From: Desulfopila sp. IMCC35006
GTDB taxonomy: Bacteria; Desulfobacterota; Desulfobulbia; Desulfobulbales; Desulfocapsaceae
Direction: 5' to 3'
DNA length: 64,000 nucleotides
NCBI RefSeq assembly: GCF_005116645.1
Contig: NZ_SWCM01000009.1
Coordinates: 1-64,000, forward strand
Shown: positions 33,773 to 42,561 of the stretch, piece after piece
Layout of the letters: each line of letters starts with the position of its first letter
Numbering within the stretch: position 1 is the stretch's first letter
The notes under the pieces: generated by a model
The model's input: the letters and a program-made list of their open reading frames with translations, nothing else
Database searches by the model: none
What the model was told of the DNA's origin: nothing
Made by a program: the position numbers and the translations under genes

Positions 33773-35503
33773 TTACCGCAGATACCCCTGCTCTTCGAGA
33801 TACAGCAAGACCTCCTGGGCCGCTTCCGCCGGAGTCATGGAGGAGGTATCGATAGTTAATTCAGGGTTCTCCGGTGGAATATAAGGGTCGGACACCCCGG
33901 TAAAGCCCTGGATTTTCCCTGCCCTGGCCTTAGCATAGAGGCCTTTGCGGTCACGGCTTTCGCAGACCTCAAGCGGCGTGGCCATAAACACCTCGATATA
34001 GCCGCCGCACCGACTGATCAGCTCCCTGTTGGCCTGCCGCGACCCCTCGTAGGGGGCGATCGGCGCGCAGAGGGCGATGCCGCCGTTCTTGGTGATCTCG
34101 CTGGCGACAAAGCCGATCCTGGTAATATTGAGGTCGCGGTGTTCGCGGGAGAAATTGAGTTCGCTGGAGAGATTTTTCCGGACAATATCGCCGTCAAGCA
34201 GGGTCACCGGCCGGGTCCGCATCTCGAGAAACTTGATCAGCAATACCCGCGCCAGGGTGGATTTGCCGGAACCGGACAATCCGGTAATAAAAATGGTAAA
34301 TCCCTGTTTAGACCTCGGCGGAAACGAGTGCTTCAACTCGGCCACCACTTCCGGATAGGAGAACCAGCCGGGAATCTCCAGGTCATACTCCAGCCGGCGT
34401 TTGAGTTCGACAGAAGAGATTTCCTTAACCTGCATCCCTTCCGTGACCTCGGACTCCGGCAGATACTGCGCCTTATCCTCCACATAGACCATTCGGGTCA
34501 GCGGGACCATGGCGATGCCGGTTTCCGGGGCAAACTGCTGGACGAGTTCCTGGGCTGCATGGCGGGGATAGAACAGCTGATGCTGACCGCCGTTGGGCAG
34601 AGCAAACGGGTCGCCGTGGTCATCGGCGACGATAAAATGGCTGCAGCCATAGTTTCTTTTAATGATGGCCTGCCATAGGGCCTCGCGCGGCCCTGCCCAC
34701 CGACTGGCCAGGGGAAACAGGCCGACCAGCACCATGTTCTTCGGGAATTTTTGCGCTATCTGCTGATAACAGCGGACATGGGTGTAATGGTCAAGATTAC
34801 CGTATTGCCCAAGACTCACCACCGGTTGCAAAAAGATGTTGGCCCCCGCCTCCCGTGCCGCCCGAAGAACCATTTCACGATGGGCGCAATGCAGATACTC
34901 CTCGGTATGGAACCCAACAACCTGCCGCCAGCCATTGAGCGAAAAGAGGCGGTGGGTTTCTGCCGGGCTGCGGCGCAACTCCTTAAAATCATAGTGCACC
35001 GGCAGATGGAGACCCTCAAGCGTGCCGCTGACATACCACGGACCAACCTGGGAATACAGCTGCGCCACTCCCGGATGGCTGGAGGCATCATCCGTGCCGT
35101 ATACCTGCAGCGCTTCGTGTTTCTTGTCCGGCTGCCAAATATCACCAACGGTGAGAATGGCCAGCAAAAAACCTTCCTGGTCATTTAACGCGAGCGACTG
35201 TCCGGAGGAAAGAGAGGAGGCAGTTTTTTCATCCACATCGAGGCAGATGGGTATCGGCCACGGTGTGCCGTCGACGAGCCGCATGGAATCGAGAACACTT
35301 TCGTAATCTTCGCGATCAAGATACCCGGACAACGGGTAGAAGGCACGGTTTAGCAGCAGCTCAAGATCACAGAGCTGCCGCTGATTCAGATCGATAGAAA
35401 GGCAACCCTGCGCCTTTTGCCGGAGGGTCTCGCCATAGCGAAAATGGACCAGCAGGCTCTCGGCATAATCCTGCCTTCCTGTTTTTATTGTTTCAGTTGT
35501 CAT
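33773..35503 (-). CDS. Bifunctional ATP sulfurylase-like/APS kinase
   Basis: A 576-aa two-domain protein for sulfate activation. Residues about 1-385 resemble ATP sulfurylase (PUA-like part, then catalytic part). Residues about 395-576 are a complete APS kinase: Walker A GLSGSGKSTLA, LLDGDIVRKNL, ISRCGGYIEVFM, GLYAKARAGKIQGFTG. The sulfurylase motifs are degenerate: where QTRNPxHRAH is expected the sequence is GFHTEEYLHCAHRE, and GRDHAG is replaced by VADDHGDP. The His pair survives in part. Roles could be PAPS supply, perhaps for polysaccharide sulfation; sulfurylase activity is uncertain. The start is 80 bp from MITE copy 2. Confidence 0.85.
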   Translation of the reverse strand: MTTETIKTGRQDYAESLLVHFRYGETLRQKAQGCLSIDLNQRQLCDLELLLNRAFYPLSGYLDREDYESVLDSMRLVDGTPWPIPICLDVDEKTASSLSSGQSLALNDQEGFLLAILTVGDIWQPDKKHEALQVYGTDDASSHPGVAQLYSQVGPWYVSGTLEGLHLPVHYDFKELRRSPAETHRLFSLNGWRQVVGFHTEEYLHCAHREMVLRAAREAGANIFLQPVVSLGQYGNLDHYTHVRCYQQIAQKFPKNMVLVGLFPLASRWAGPREALWQAIIKRNYGCSHFIVADDHGDPFALPNGGQHQLFYPRHAAQELVQQFAPETGIAMVPLTRMVYVEDKAQYLPESEVTEGMQVKEISSVELKRRLEYDLEIPGWFSYPEVVAELKHSFPPRSKQGFTIFITGLSGSGKSTLARVLLIKFLEMRTRPVTLLDGDIVRKNLSSELNFSREHRDLNITRIGFVASEITKNGGIALCAPIAPYEGSRQANRELISRCGGYIEVFMATPLEVCESRDRKGLYAKARAGKIQGFTGVSDPYIPPENPELTIDTSSMTPAEAAQEVLLYLEEQGYLR

Positions 35504-35572
35504 TATAGTTAGTTAACACGATATCATTGTTCATTTATGTACCCAACTCCCCATTGTTGCAGAAAACTGGTA

Positions 35573-35766
35573 ATTATACAATGTAATTACCACTAAAGTT
35601 CAGCTTAGAAGGTGTCCAGAGGGATACGAGGTGCCCTTTGCCCGGGTGTTCCGCAGCCTGGATGGCTGCGGTCGAGCCCCAAGGGATGGGTTTATGGCGT
35701 CCCGTGCAAAGGGCATCTCATATCCCTCTATATAGCTGAGGTTTAGTCGTAATCACATTATACAAT
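35573..35766. mobile_element. MITE, family A copy 2, with 10-bp target duplication
   Basis: Element 35583-35756 (174 bp) flanked by ATTATACAAT at 35573-35582 and 35757-35766. Its ends are GTAATTACCACTAAA and, inverted, GTGATTACGACTAAA. It contains the same CCGCAGCC/GGCTGCGG hairpin as copy 1 and lies in the opposite orientation. It sits in the divergent promoter region between the sulfurylase/kinase gene and a toxin-antitoxin operon. Confidence 0.9.
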
Positions 35767-35822
35767 CAGCAACATAATGGTCTACTTGATTTTTTTCTAA
35801 TAAAAACGTATATTGTTAACCT

Positions 35823-36077
35823 ATGAATACCATTAGATGGCATACCAAAGCTTTGAAACAACTGCGCAAGATCGACCGGCAGGACAATGCCGCGATCCGT
35901 ACCGCCGTCAATAATTTGTCTGGTATGCCCGATTGCCAGGGAGTGAAAACCCTGATCAATCACCGGTACGGTTACCGGCTACGGGTCGGGCGTTACCGGG
36001 TGCTATTCGACTATGACGGTGAGGTGCGGATAGTTGAAATCCAGGAGGTAAAGAAACGCGATGAACGTACATACTAA
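35823..36077 (+). CDS. RelE/ParE-family toxin
   Basis: An 84-aa RelE-fold toxin. Typical blocks are IRWHTKALKQLRKIDRQD at the start, the central LINHRYGYRLRVGRYRVLFD (residues about 40-65), and a C-terminal VRIVEIQEVKKRDERTY. RelE-type members cleave mRNA on the ribosome. It overlaps the downstream antitoxin gene by 17 bases and shares its promoter, which now lies right next to MITE copy 2. Confidence 0.88.
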   Translation: MNTIRWHTKALKQLRKIDRQDNAAIRTAVNNLSGMPDCQGVKTLINHRYGYRLRVGRYRVLFDYDGEVRIVEIQEVKKRDERTY

Positions 36078-36393
36078 TAATATCCAGATCATCCACGACC
36101 GTAACGGTGCTCCCGCCTTTGTGGTGCTACCATATGCCGACTGGCTGGCCAGTCGCGACCGCCAGGAAAATCTTGTCCCCAACGAAGTCGTCAATCTCAC
36201 CTTCGATCACGATTGGTCGCCGATGCGTGCCTGGCGTGAACACCTCGGACTCACCCAAGCCGAGATTGCCGCAAGGGCGAACATGACACAGGGTGCCTAC
36301 GCCCAGATGGAAAACAGCACAAGACCGCGCCGCGCCAGCCTGAAAAAGATTTCATTGGCAATGGGCTTGACTGTCGAACAGCTTGATTTCTAG
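36061..36393 (+). CDS. XRE-family antitoxin partner of RelE-like toxin
   Basis: A 110-aa antitoxin. The N-terminal part (IQIIHDRNGAPAFVVLPYAD) resembles a Phd-like segment. An XRE helix-turn-helix follows in the C-terminal half (LGLTQAEIAARANMTQGAYA, then QMENSTRPRRASLKKISLAM). The combination is common among antitoxins of RelE-type toxins. It overlaps the toxin gene and should repress the operon. It converges with the beta-CASP nuclease gene 21 bp later. Confidence 0.88.
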   Translation: MNVHTNNIQIIHDRNGAPAFVVLPYADWLASRDRQENLVPNEVVNLTFDHDWSPMRAWREHLGLTQAEIAARANMTQGAYAQMENSTRPRRASLKKISLAMGLTVEQLDF

Positions 36394-36413
36394 TATGATA
36401 AGTATGATGAGGG

Positions 36414-37688
36414 TCACCCATTGACAAAGGGCCTTTTAATGGGTGACCCCAACATTTCCGCCAGGGCACGACGCGCATCGGCCTCTCCGTGAACCAGGCG
36501 GATTTCTTTGGGCGGCCGCGGCATGGCATGGACCCAGTTGACGAGCATCTGCTGATCGGCGTGAGCTGAATAGGCGGTAAGGGTGTGGATACCGGCTTTG
36601 ACCGGCGTTTTTCCGTCGATCATCTTTCTGCCGGGGGTGCCTCTGGCCTGGTATCCGACGAAAAAGATATCCTTGGCCGGATCGTCAAGGCCACATTTGA
36701 GGTGATCGACAATACGTCCGCCGGTGCACATGCCGCTGCCGGCGATGATGATCGCCGGGCCTTTGATGTCCAGCAGCTTTTTATGGTCCCGGTATCGCTC
36801 AACACCGTACAAGCCCTTAAAATCAAAGGGGTGGTCGCCGCTGGCCTTGAGATCTTTCGCCTCTTTATCCCAGAACTCTTCCAGGTCTGCATAGATCCTG
36901 GTGATGGCCAGCCCCAGGGGGGAATCGACAAACACCGGCACCTTAGGTTTTATCCTGTCCAGTTCATACAGCAGTTCCTGGGTTCTGCCCAGGGAAAAAG
37001 CGGGAATGTAGACAATGCCCCGGTCGGCCAGGCTTTTTTCGAGCAGTTTCCGCAGCGCCTCGACCCGGCCCTTTCTGCTCGGATGGATGCGATTGCCGTA
37101 GGTCGATTCCAGGATCAAAAGATCACAACTATCCGGCGGGTCAGGATCCGGCAGGATGGGGGTATCAGTGCAGCCAAGATCCCCGGAGAAGATCACCCGA
37201 TAGCCAGCGAAGGTAAACAGGATAAAGCATGAGCCGAGGATATGGCCCGCATTGCTGAGCTTAAAGGTGATTCCCTGCTTGAGGCTGAAGGTTTCATGCA
37301 GCTCAAAGCCCCAGGACAGCTCGTCGATGCGTGCTTCCAGGCGGTGGACATCCTTGTCGGATCGGCTCGAAAAGGACATGGCGTCATGCAGCATGGGAAC
37401 CAGCAGCGCCTTGGTGGCATGGGTGCAGAGGATCTCGCCCTTGAACCCGGCATCGATAAGATCCGGCACCCGGCCGATGTGATCGATATGGGCGTGGGTC
37501 AAAAACAGATAGTCGATGGTGTCGACCGGCACCGGAAACTGATCAAAGGGCAGCTCCGGATCATCGCCATAGGCCGAACCGCAGTCCACCAGGATATGTA
37601 TGCCAGCCGCTGAACCAGGATCGGTCTGCACCAGGTGGCAGGAGCCGGTGACACACTCTTTTGCGCCGAGATGGGATATTTTCAGCAT
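36414..37688 (-). CDS. MBL-fold beta-CASP nuclease
   Basis: A 424-aa metallo-beta-lactamase-fold RNA-processing nuclease of the CPSF73/YSH1-like group found in bacteria. Zinc ligands are in LTHAHIDHIGRVPDL near residue 57 (HxHxDH), GHILGS and FSGDLG. The beta-CASP insert is marked by LESTYGNR, IPAFSLGRTQELLYEL and GSGMCTGGRI, and the C-terminal His motif by YSAHADQQMLV. It starts at MLKISHLGAKE. An upstream in-frame start would overlap the 3' end of the epimerase gene (stop at 37708), which argues for 37688. It is probably co-transcribed with the epimerase. Confidence 0.9.
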   Translation of the reverse strand: MLKISHLGAKECVTGSCHLVQTDPGSAAGIHILVDCGSAYGDDPELPFDQFPVPVDTIDYLFLTHAHIDHIGRVPDLIDAGFKGEILCTHATKALLVPMLHDAMSFSSRSDKDVHRLEARIDELSWGFELHETFSLKQGITFKLSNAGHILGSCFILFTFAGYRVIFSGDLGCTDTPILPDPDPPDSCDLLILESTYGNRIHPSRKGRVEALRKLLEKSLADRGIVYIPAFSLGRTQELLYELDRIKPKVPVFVDSPLGLAITRIYADLEEFWDKEAKDLKASGDHPFDFKGLYGVERYRDHKKLLDIKGPAIIIAGSGMCTGGRIVDHLKCGLDDPAKDIFFVGYQARGTPGRKMIDGKTPVKAGIHTLTAYSAHADQQMLVNWVHAMPRPPKEIRLVHGEADARRALAEMLGSPIKRPFVNG

Positions 37689-37707
37689 ATCTTCGTCCCC
37701 GGATGGT

Positions 37708-38730
37708 TTACCGCAGGTACCACTCCGCCGCCCGGTCCAAGCCATTTTTTACCGAAAATTGCGGCTGGTACCCGAGGAGCTCTTTGGCCTTGGCAATATC
37801 GGCCAGGGAATGGCGGACATCCCCTGCCCTGAAATCACGATATTGCGGCTGCGCATCACGGGCGGCAGGCTTGACGGCTACGACCCGCTGTTTGATCAGC
37901 TGGTAGAGTTCGTTGAGGGTGGTCCGTTCGCCAAAGGCGACATTGTAGATTTGATTGGCGGCGGCTTCGTCTTCAGCCGTGGCCGCCAGGAGATTTGCCT
38001 GGACACAGTTTTCGATAAAACAAAAATCCCTGCTCGTCTCCCCGTCCCCGTTGATAAAGACCGGTTCGTCATTGATCAGGCCGGCGAACCACTTGGGGAT
38101 AACGGCGGCGTAGGCGCCGTTGGGGTCCTGCCGCTGGCCAAAGATATTAAAATACCTGAGCCCAATTGCCTTGAAATTATAGGTTCGGGCAAATACATCC
38201 ATATACAGTTCAGTAACAACCTTGGTCACGGCATAGGGCGACAGCGGCCGGCCGATCTTATCCTCCACCTTGGGCAGATCCGGGAGATCGCCGTAGGTGG
38301 AGCTTGAAGCGGCATAGACAAAGCGTGTAACCTTCGCGTCTCTTGCGGCAACGAGCATATTGAGAAAGCCGCTGACATTATTTTCATTGGTGGTAATCGG
38401 ATCGGCAATAGACCGCGGCACCGAGCCCAGGGCAGCTTCATGCAGGACATAATCGACGCCGGCACAGGCTCTTGCGCAATCTTCCAGATTGCGGATATCG
38501 CCTTTGGCAAAGCTGAATTGCTGCCATTGCGCAGGGCTCACCAGGGACTGCACCTCATCGAGGTTATGTTGAAAACCGGTTGAAAAATTATCGAGCCCGA
38601 TTACCTTCTGGTCAAGTTTGAGCAGGGTCTCCAGCAGGTTTGAACCGATAAACCCGGCAACGCCGGTGATAAGCCAGGTTCGGGGGGATGCTTTCAGCTG
38701 AGTCTGTACTTCCTGATATTTTTCTGGCAT
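37708..38730 (-). CDS. UDP-GlcNAc 4-epimerase-like SDR (WbpP type)
   Basis: A 340-aa extended short-chain dehydrogenase. The NAD-binding motif is [15 protein letters not shown] near residues 22-36. The catalytic Ser/Thr is in [10 protein letters not shown] and the YxxxK motif is YAVTK near residue 167. [20 protein letters not shown] and [20 protein letters not shown] are strongly reminiscent of WbpP/WbgU UDP-N-acetylhexosamine 4-epimerases. It would interconvert UDP-GlcNAc and UDP-GalNAc (or their uronic acids) for the polysaccharide, although it lies some 18 kb from the main cluster. Confidence 0.9.
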   Translation of the reverse strand: MPEKYQEVQTQLKASPRTWLITGVAGFIGSNLLETLLKLDQKVIGLDNFSTGFQHNLDEVQSLVSPAQWQQFSFAKGDIRNLEDCARACAGVDYVLHEAALGSVPRSIADPITTNENNVSGFLNMLVAARDAKVTRFVYAASSSTYGDLPDLPKVEDKIGRPLSPYAVTKVVTELYMDVFARTYNFKAIGLRYFNIFGQRQDPNGAYAAVIPKWFAGLINDEPVFINGDGETSRDFCFIENCVQANLLAATAEDEAAANQIYNVAFGERTTLNELYQLIKQRVVAVKPAARDAQPQYRDFRAGDVRHSLADIAKAKELLGYQPQFSVKNGLDRAAEWYLR

Positions 38731-38842
38731 TGTTGTCTCGTAAAATATTGGGGTAAGGTACTAAATAAATAGCTATAGTGACTCCCTTAAGCATAGCAGC
38801 ATAAAAACCATTGTACAACCGAAGAGTCCTCAGGTGCAATCA

Positions 38843-40258
38843 ATGCAGCAAAACATACAAACCGACTCCGCCCTTGAACGTTCGGCATTAATCGTCGCCA
38901 CCCTGACCTCGTTCATGGGTCCATTTATGATTTCTTCGGTGAACGTGGCGTTGCCGGCGATACAAGCCGATCTGCACCTGGATGCCGTGCAGCTCAGCTG
39001 GATAGCCACGGCCTACCTGCTGGCGGTCGCGGTGGGGCTGGTGCCGGCGGGGAAAATTGCCGATATTCACGGGCGTAAAAAGGTATTTGCCACCGGCCTT
39101 GCGGTATACACCCTTGGTTCAGGCCTGGCCGCCCTGGCAAACTCGGCGGCCGTGCTCATCGGCCTGCGGGTCGTACAGGGGCTGGGGGCCGCCATGTTCA
39201 TCACCACCGGCATGGCTATCCTCACCTCTATTTTCCCACCGAACAAGAGGGGCAGAGTCATCGGCATATATGTCGCAGCCGTCTACATCGGCCTGTCAGT
39301 CGGACCGTTTGTCGGCGGCATGCTCACCCAGCATTTCGGCTGGCACAGTATTTTTCTGGTCATGCTGCCGCTTGGCCTGTTCTCTTTTGCCTTGACCCTG
39401 CATTATCTGCAAGGGGAATGGCTGGGCGAGCCGGGGCAAAAATTCGATGTCGCCGGGTGCCTGCTCTACGCTGTTGCGATTCTGGCCATCGTCTATGGCG
39501 CGACCCTGCTTCCATCGATCACCGGGACGGGGTTGCTGCTGTCCGGCTTGATTCTGTTCGCCATCTTCATCCGCTACCAGCTGACTGCACGTTTCCCGGT
39601 CTTTGACGTGCAGCTCTTTGTCGGCAACAAGACCTTCGCCTACTCCAGCCTTGCCGCCCTGCTCAATTATTCGGCAACCTATGCGGTCACCTTCCTGTTA
39701 AGCCTCTACCTGCAATATCTCAAGGGGATGTCGCCACAGACGGCGGGCAGCGTGCTCATGGCCCAGCCGGTCATGATGGCGCTACTGTCGCCGATGGCCG
39801 GCCGGCTCTCCGACCGTATCGAACCCCGGCTGCTGGCCAGCGCGGGAATGATCATCACGGTCATTGGCGTCACGCTTTTTGCGATGCTGCAGCCCGACAC
39901 CAGTCCATTGCTGATCATCGCCAACCTGATCCTGCTCGGCACCGGTTTTGCCCTGTTCAGCTCCCCCAATATGAATGCCATCATGGGTGCGGTGGAGAAG
40001 AGACATTACGGCCTGGCCTCGGGAACAGTCGCCACCATGCGCCTCTTCGGCCAGATGTTCAGCATGGCCATGGCAACGGTTGTCCTGTCACTGATTATCG
40101 GCCGCCAGGCGATAGCCCCGGGAAATTACCCCCTGTTTCTGCGCAGCATGCATACGGTCTTTGTCATCTCCGCCGTTCTCTGCCTGTCGGGGGTCTATTT
40201 TTCCTGGTTCCGCGGCGCCCTGTTGCCATCCGGTACACCGGAAAAGAAGGAACAGTGA
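38843..40258 (+). CDS. MFS transporter, DHA2-type drug efflux
   Basis: A 471-aa inner-membrane major facilitator with about 14 TM helices, the DHA2 (EmrB/QacA) topology. The motif A region reads AGKIADIHGRKKVF near residue 73, and the antiporter motif C region reads GLSVGPFVGGMLTQHFGWHS near 154-173. It probably exports hydrophobic or cationic compounds by proton exchange. Start at ATG 38843; a GTG three codons upstream is an alternative. No regulator is adjacent. It is divergent from the epimerase gene. Confidence 0.9.
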   Translation: MQQNIQTDSALERSALIVATLTSFMGPFMISSVNVALPAIQADLHLDAVQLSWIATAYLLAVAVGLVPAGKIADIHGRKKVFATGLAVYTLGSGLAALANSAAVLIGLRVVQGLGAAMFITTGMAILTSIFPPNKRGRVIGIYVAAVYIGLSVGPFVGGMLTQHFGWHSIFLVMLPLGLFSFALTLHYLQGEWLGEPGQKFDVAGCLLYAVAILAIVYGATLLPSITGTGLLLSGLILFAIFIRYQLTARFPVFDVQLFVGNKTFAYSSLAALLNYSATYAVTFLLSLYLQYLKGMSPQTAGSVLMAQPVMMALLSPMAGRLSDRIEPRLLASAGMIITVIGVTLFAMLQPDTSPLLIIANLILLGTGFALFSSPNMNAIMGAVEKRHYGLASGTVATMRLFGQMFSMAMATVVLSLIIGRQAIAPGNYPLFLRSMHTVFVISAVLCLSGVYFSWFRGALLPSGTPEKKEQ

Positions 40259-40327
40259 ATTGGACTACCTTGACGTTTTATGCACAAATGTGTAAATTTA
40301 TATGCATAAACATCCAGGGAGGATCGC

Positions 40328-40531
40328 ATGAGAACAACTTTGGATTTACCCGAAGATTTGGTCAAGGAAGCGATGAAGGCTACCAAGATCAAGACCAAGA
40401 CACAAGTCATCATTGCCGCACTTGAACAGTTGATCAGGAAATCAAAAATAGCTGAAATCAAAAGCTTTAAAGGGAAAGTTGACCTGGATATTGACCTTAA
40501 CGAACTCAGGAATCGTAAGTGTCAGTTCTAA
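40328..40531 (+). CDS. VapB-type antitoxin (ribbon-helix-helix)
   Basis: A 67-aa antitoxin: MRTTLDLPEDLVKEAMKATK is the ribbon-helix-helix DNA-binding start, followed by TQVIIAALEQLIRKSK and a C-terminal toxin-binding tail (LDIDLNELR). A good GGGAGGATC ribosome site precedes it. Its partner toxin gene begins inside its last codons but is truncated, so this antitoxin appears orphaned. Confidence 0.88.
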   Translation: MRTTLDLPEDLVKEAMKATKIKTKTQVIIAALEQLIRKSKIAEIKSFKGKVDLDIDLNELRNRKCQF

Positions 40532-40611
40532 TCGACTCTTCTGTCTGGATTGAATACTTCCGGAATGGGAACAACTATGAGAAGGTTGACTTCCTGATTC
40601 ATCGATTTTGA
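40519..40611 (+). pseudogene. Truncated VapC toxin (first 30 codons)
   Basis: GTG start inside the antitoxin 3' end. It encodes MSVLIDSSVWIEYFRNGNN followed by about 11 residues and a TGA. This is the standard VapC N-terminus with the first catalytic Asp (LIDSSVW). The rest of the roughly 130-residue PIN domain is gone; the DUF2179 gene on the other strand follows within 20 bp. A deletion probably removed the toxin. Confidence 0.85.
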
Positions 40612-40628
40612 GCTTTTTTGAAGGTGAT

Positions 40629-41213
40629 TTATTTACGTTTTCCCAGCGCCAGATACGGAAACATTGAAGATTTGGTCAATGGCAGCGGGTAGGTCTGGTT
40701 GACATACCGCATATCTTCGATGGTGTAAAAGGCATTGGGATTGTATTTTTTGATCATGCCAATCATTTTCGCAAGATTTCTCCTCTTGATGACACTGAAG
40801 ATCAACTTCACCGGTCCCGATTCCCCCCTCGCATCGACACTGGTCACCGCATGCCCTGCCTTTCTGAGGACATCAACCAGTTCATCGGCTTCCTTCATGG
40901 TTATGATCCTGATCAACAGGTTGCCAAGCGCAATTTTTTCCTCGAGCACCACCCCAACGTAATTGCCCGCGCCGAACCCGCAGGCGAAAGCGACATACGT
41001 CTGCCATGAATGCAGATTTTGCATGACCTGGGCCACCGCGATCAGCCAGATAAGCGACTCAAAAAAACCGAGGACCGCGGCAAAATGCTTGAGCCCTTTC
41101 GACACAAAGATAATCCGCAGGGTTCCGATAGACACATCAAGAATACGGGCCAGGAAAACCAGCAGCGGCAGAATTACATAAAGAAAAATGGTGCTATCAT
41201 TAATAAATGACAT
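40629..41213 (-). CDS. UPF0316/DUF2179 membrane protein
   Basis: A 194-aa protein of the UPF0316 (DUF5698-DUF2179) family. Three N-terminal TM helices (about 10-30, 40-60, 70-90) include LARILDVSIGTLRIIFVSKG, a family hallmark. A cytoplasmic DUF2179 domain follows (TMKEADELVDVLRKAGHAVT, GPVKLIFSVIKRRNL, FYTIEDMRYV). Function is unknown. It stands alone, bounded by a tRNA terminator and the broken VapBC locus. Confidence 0.9.
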   Translation of the reverse strand: MSFINDSTIFLYVILPLLVFLARILDVSIGTLRIIFVSKGLKHFAAVLGFFESLIWLIAVAQVMQNLHSWQTYVAFACGFGAGNYVGVVLEEKIALGNLLIRIITMKEADELVDVLRKAGHAVTSVDARGESGPVKLIFSVIKRRNLAKMIGMIKKYNPNAFYTIEDMRYVNQTYPLPLTKSSMFPYLALGKRK

Positions 41214-41237
41214 GGTGATGTACCTCGTTTAAACGAA

Positions 41238-41276
41238 AAAAAGCCAATCACTAAATAGAAGTGATTGGCTTTTTTC
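41238..41276. terminator. Terminator downstream of tRNA-Pro
   Basis: AAAAAGCCAATCAC and GTGATTGGCTTTTT form a 14-bp perfect stem with loop TAAATAGAA. It is preceded by A-run and followed by T-run, so it works on both strands. On the minus strand it ends the tRNA-Pro transcript before the DUF2179 gene. Confidence 0.9.
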
Positions 41277-41284
41277 TCAATGGA

Positions 41285-41362
41285 TGGTCGGGGCGGTAGG
41301 ATTCGAACCTACGGCCTCCTGCTCCCAAGGCAGGCGCGCTAACCAGGCTGCGCTACGCCCCG
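41285..41362 (-). tRNA. tRNA-Pro (anticodon TGG)
   Basis: On the minus strand it begins CGGGGCGTAGCGCAGCC, has the anticodon arm CCTGC-CTTGGGA-GCAGG (anticodon TGG), the T arm GTAGG-TTCGAAT-CCTAC, and ends CGCCCCGACCA with CCA encoded. The acceptor stem CGGGGCG/CGCCCCG pairs fully. Confidence 0.97.
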
Positions 41363-41376
41363 ACTCTATTGAAAAA

Positions 41377-41402
41377 GGCTCGATTGCAACAATCGAGCCT
41401 GA
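41377..41402 (-). terminator. Terminator-like hairpin between tRNA genes
   Basis: AGGCTCGATTG and CAATCGAGCCT form a perfect 11-bp stem with a 3-nt loop, followed on the minus strand by TTTTTC. It may limit read-through from tRNA-Asn to tRNA-Pro, or act in processing of a joint transcript. Confidence 0.8.
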
Positions 41403-41408
41403 ATAATT

Positions 41409-41484
<76 letters not shown>

Positions 41485-41639
41485 TCAGACGTGTTTTCTG
41501 CGACCTTGCTTCCAGCAGTGTTACCGCTGCTGATCATCGCCGAACTGACGTAGGCGGGCAATATAAACTGCAGAGGGAAAGGTGTCAACAGATTTTTCCA
41601 TTCTCCCGTCAATCTTTTTAATGCCCCGAGAAGCGACTC

Positions 41640-42398
41640 TTAAAAAGAATCCCGGCTGATGGAGAAATTCCCCCAGCTTTGACATACCGGCATGACTTCG
41701 ACACAATTGATATTCACATGGGCCGGTCGACTGGCCGTCCAGTAAATAATCTCGGCGATATCCACTGGCGTCAGCGGCCTGGTTCCTTCATACACCTTGG
41801 CGGCCTTCTCCGCATCGCCGCCAAAACGGACAATGGAGAACTCGCTTTCGGCAAGGCCCGGTTCGATATTGGTCACCCGGATCCCGGTTCCCTGCAGGTC
41901 GGTGCGCAGATTTCTGGAGAACTGCTGGACAAAGGCCTTGGTCGCCCCGTAGGTGTTGCCGCCGGGGTAAGGCCATGAACCGGCGACAGAACCGAGGTTG
42001 ATTACATGCCCCGTGCCCCGTGCAACCATCATCGGCAAAATCCGCCTGGTCATATAGAGCAGCCCCTTGATGTTGGTGTCGACCATAGTTTCCCACTCAT
42101 CGAGATCCGCCTCCTGGGCAGGACCAAGTCCAAGCGCCAGCCCGGCATTGTTGAGGAGGATGTCGATATCTTGAAACTCCCGGGGGATTTCCTGGATTGC
42201 CGCCTCCACCTGCTGCCTGTCGCGCACGTCAAAAACCGCGATATGGACATTTGCCGCCCCAAGCTTCTCCTGCAATTCCTGCAGACGGTCCCTGCGCCTT
42301 CCGGTGAGAATCAGCTTCCAGCCATTGCTGCTGAAAAGCTCTGCAGCTGCTTTGCCAAATCCTGAAGTTGCTCCGGTGATAAGAATTGTTTTTGCCAT
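41640..42398 (-). CDS. Short-chain dehydrogenase (YdfG-like)
   Basis: A 252-aa classical SDR oxidoreductase. NADP-binding motif TGATSGFGKAAAELF (residues 8-22) with a following GRRRDRL that favours NADP. NNAGLALG near 86 and catalytic Ser and YGATKAF (Tyr and Lys) near 140-156. The overall pattern resembles E. coli YdfG, a 3-hydroxy acid/serine dehydrogenase, including RVTNIEPGLAESEF. The physiological substrate is not known. Single gene, with the tRNA genes downstream. Confidence 0.9.
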   Translation of the reverse strand: MAKTILITGATSGFGKAAAELFSSNGWKLILTGRRRDRLQELQEKLGAANVHIAVFDVRDRQQVEAAIQEIPREFQDIDILLNNAGLALGLGPAQEADLDEWETMVDTNIKGLLYMTRRILPMMVARGTGHVINLGSVAGSWPYPGGNTYGATKAFVQQFSRNLRTDLQGTGIRVTNIEPGLAESEFSIVRFGGDAEKAAKVYEGTRPLTPVDIAEIIYWTASRPAHVNINCVEVMPVCQSWGNFSISRDSF

Positions 42399-42561
42399 CG
42401 TATTGCCTCGTTTTTCTGGAGATATATCCCATCAACCAGCCCTGAAAAACCGTTGAAGGGGAAAGAGTTTCCCTGCACAATCACGACAACATATTACATC
42501 AGATACAAGCAAAATCAATCGTTCCGGTTCTGCCGCAAGCGGAGAAAGCGGCATTGCCTCC

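Noticed and set aside
34139-34678. Plus-strand open frame of 179 codons
   Set aside because: It lies wholly antisense to the sulfurylase/APS kinase gene and has no ribosome site or recognisable domain.
38834-40258. Role of the MFS gene as a polysaccharide exporter
   Set aside because: Its 14-helix DHA2 topology and motifs fit drug efflux, and a Wzx-type flippase already exists in the cluster.
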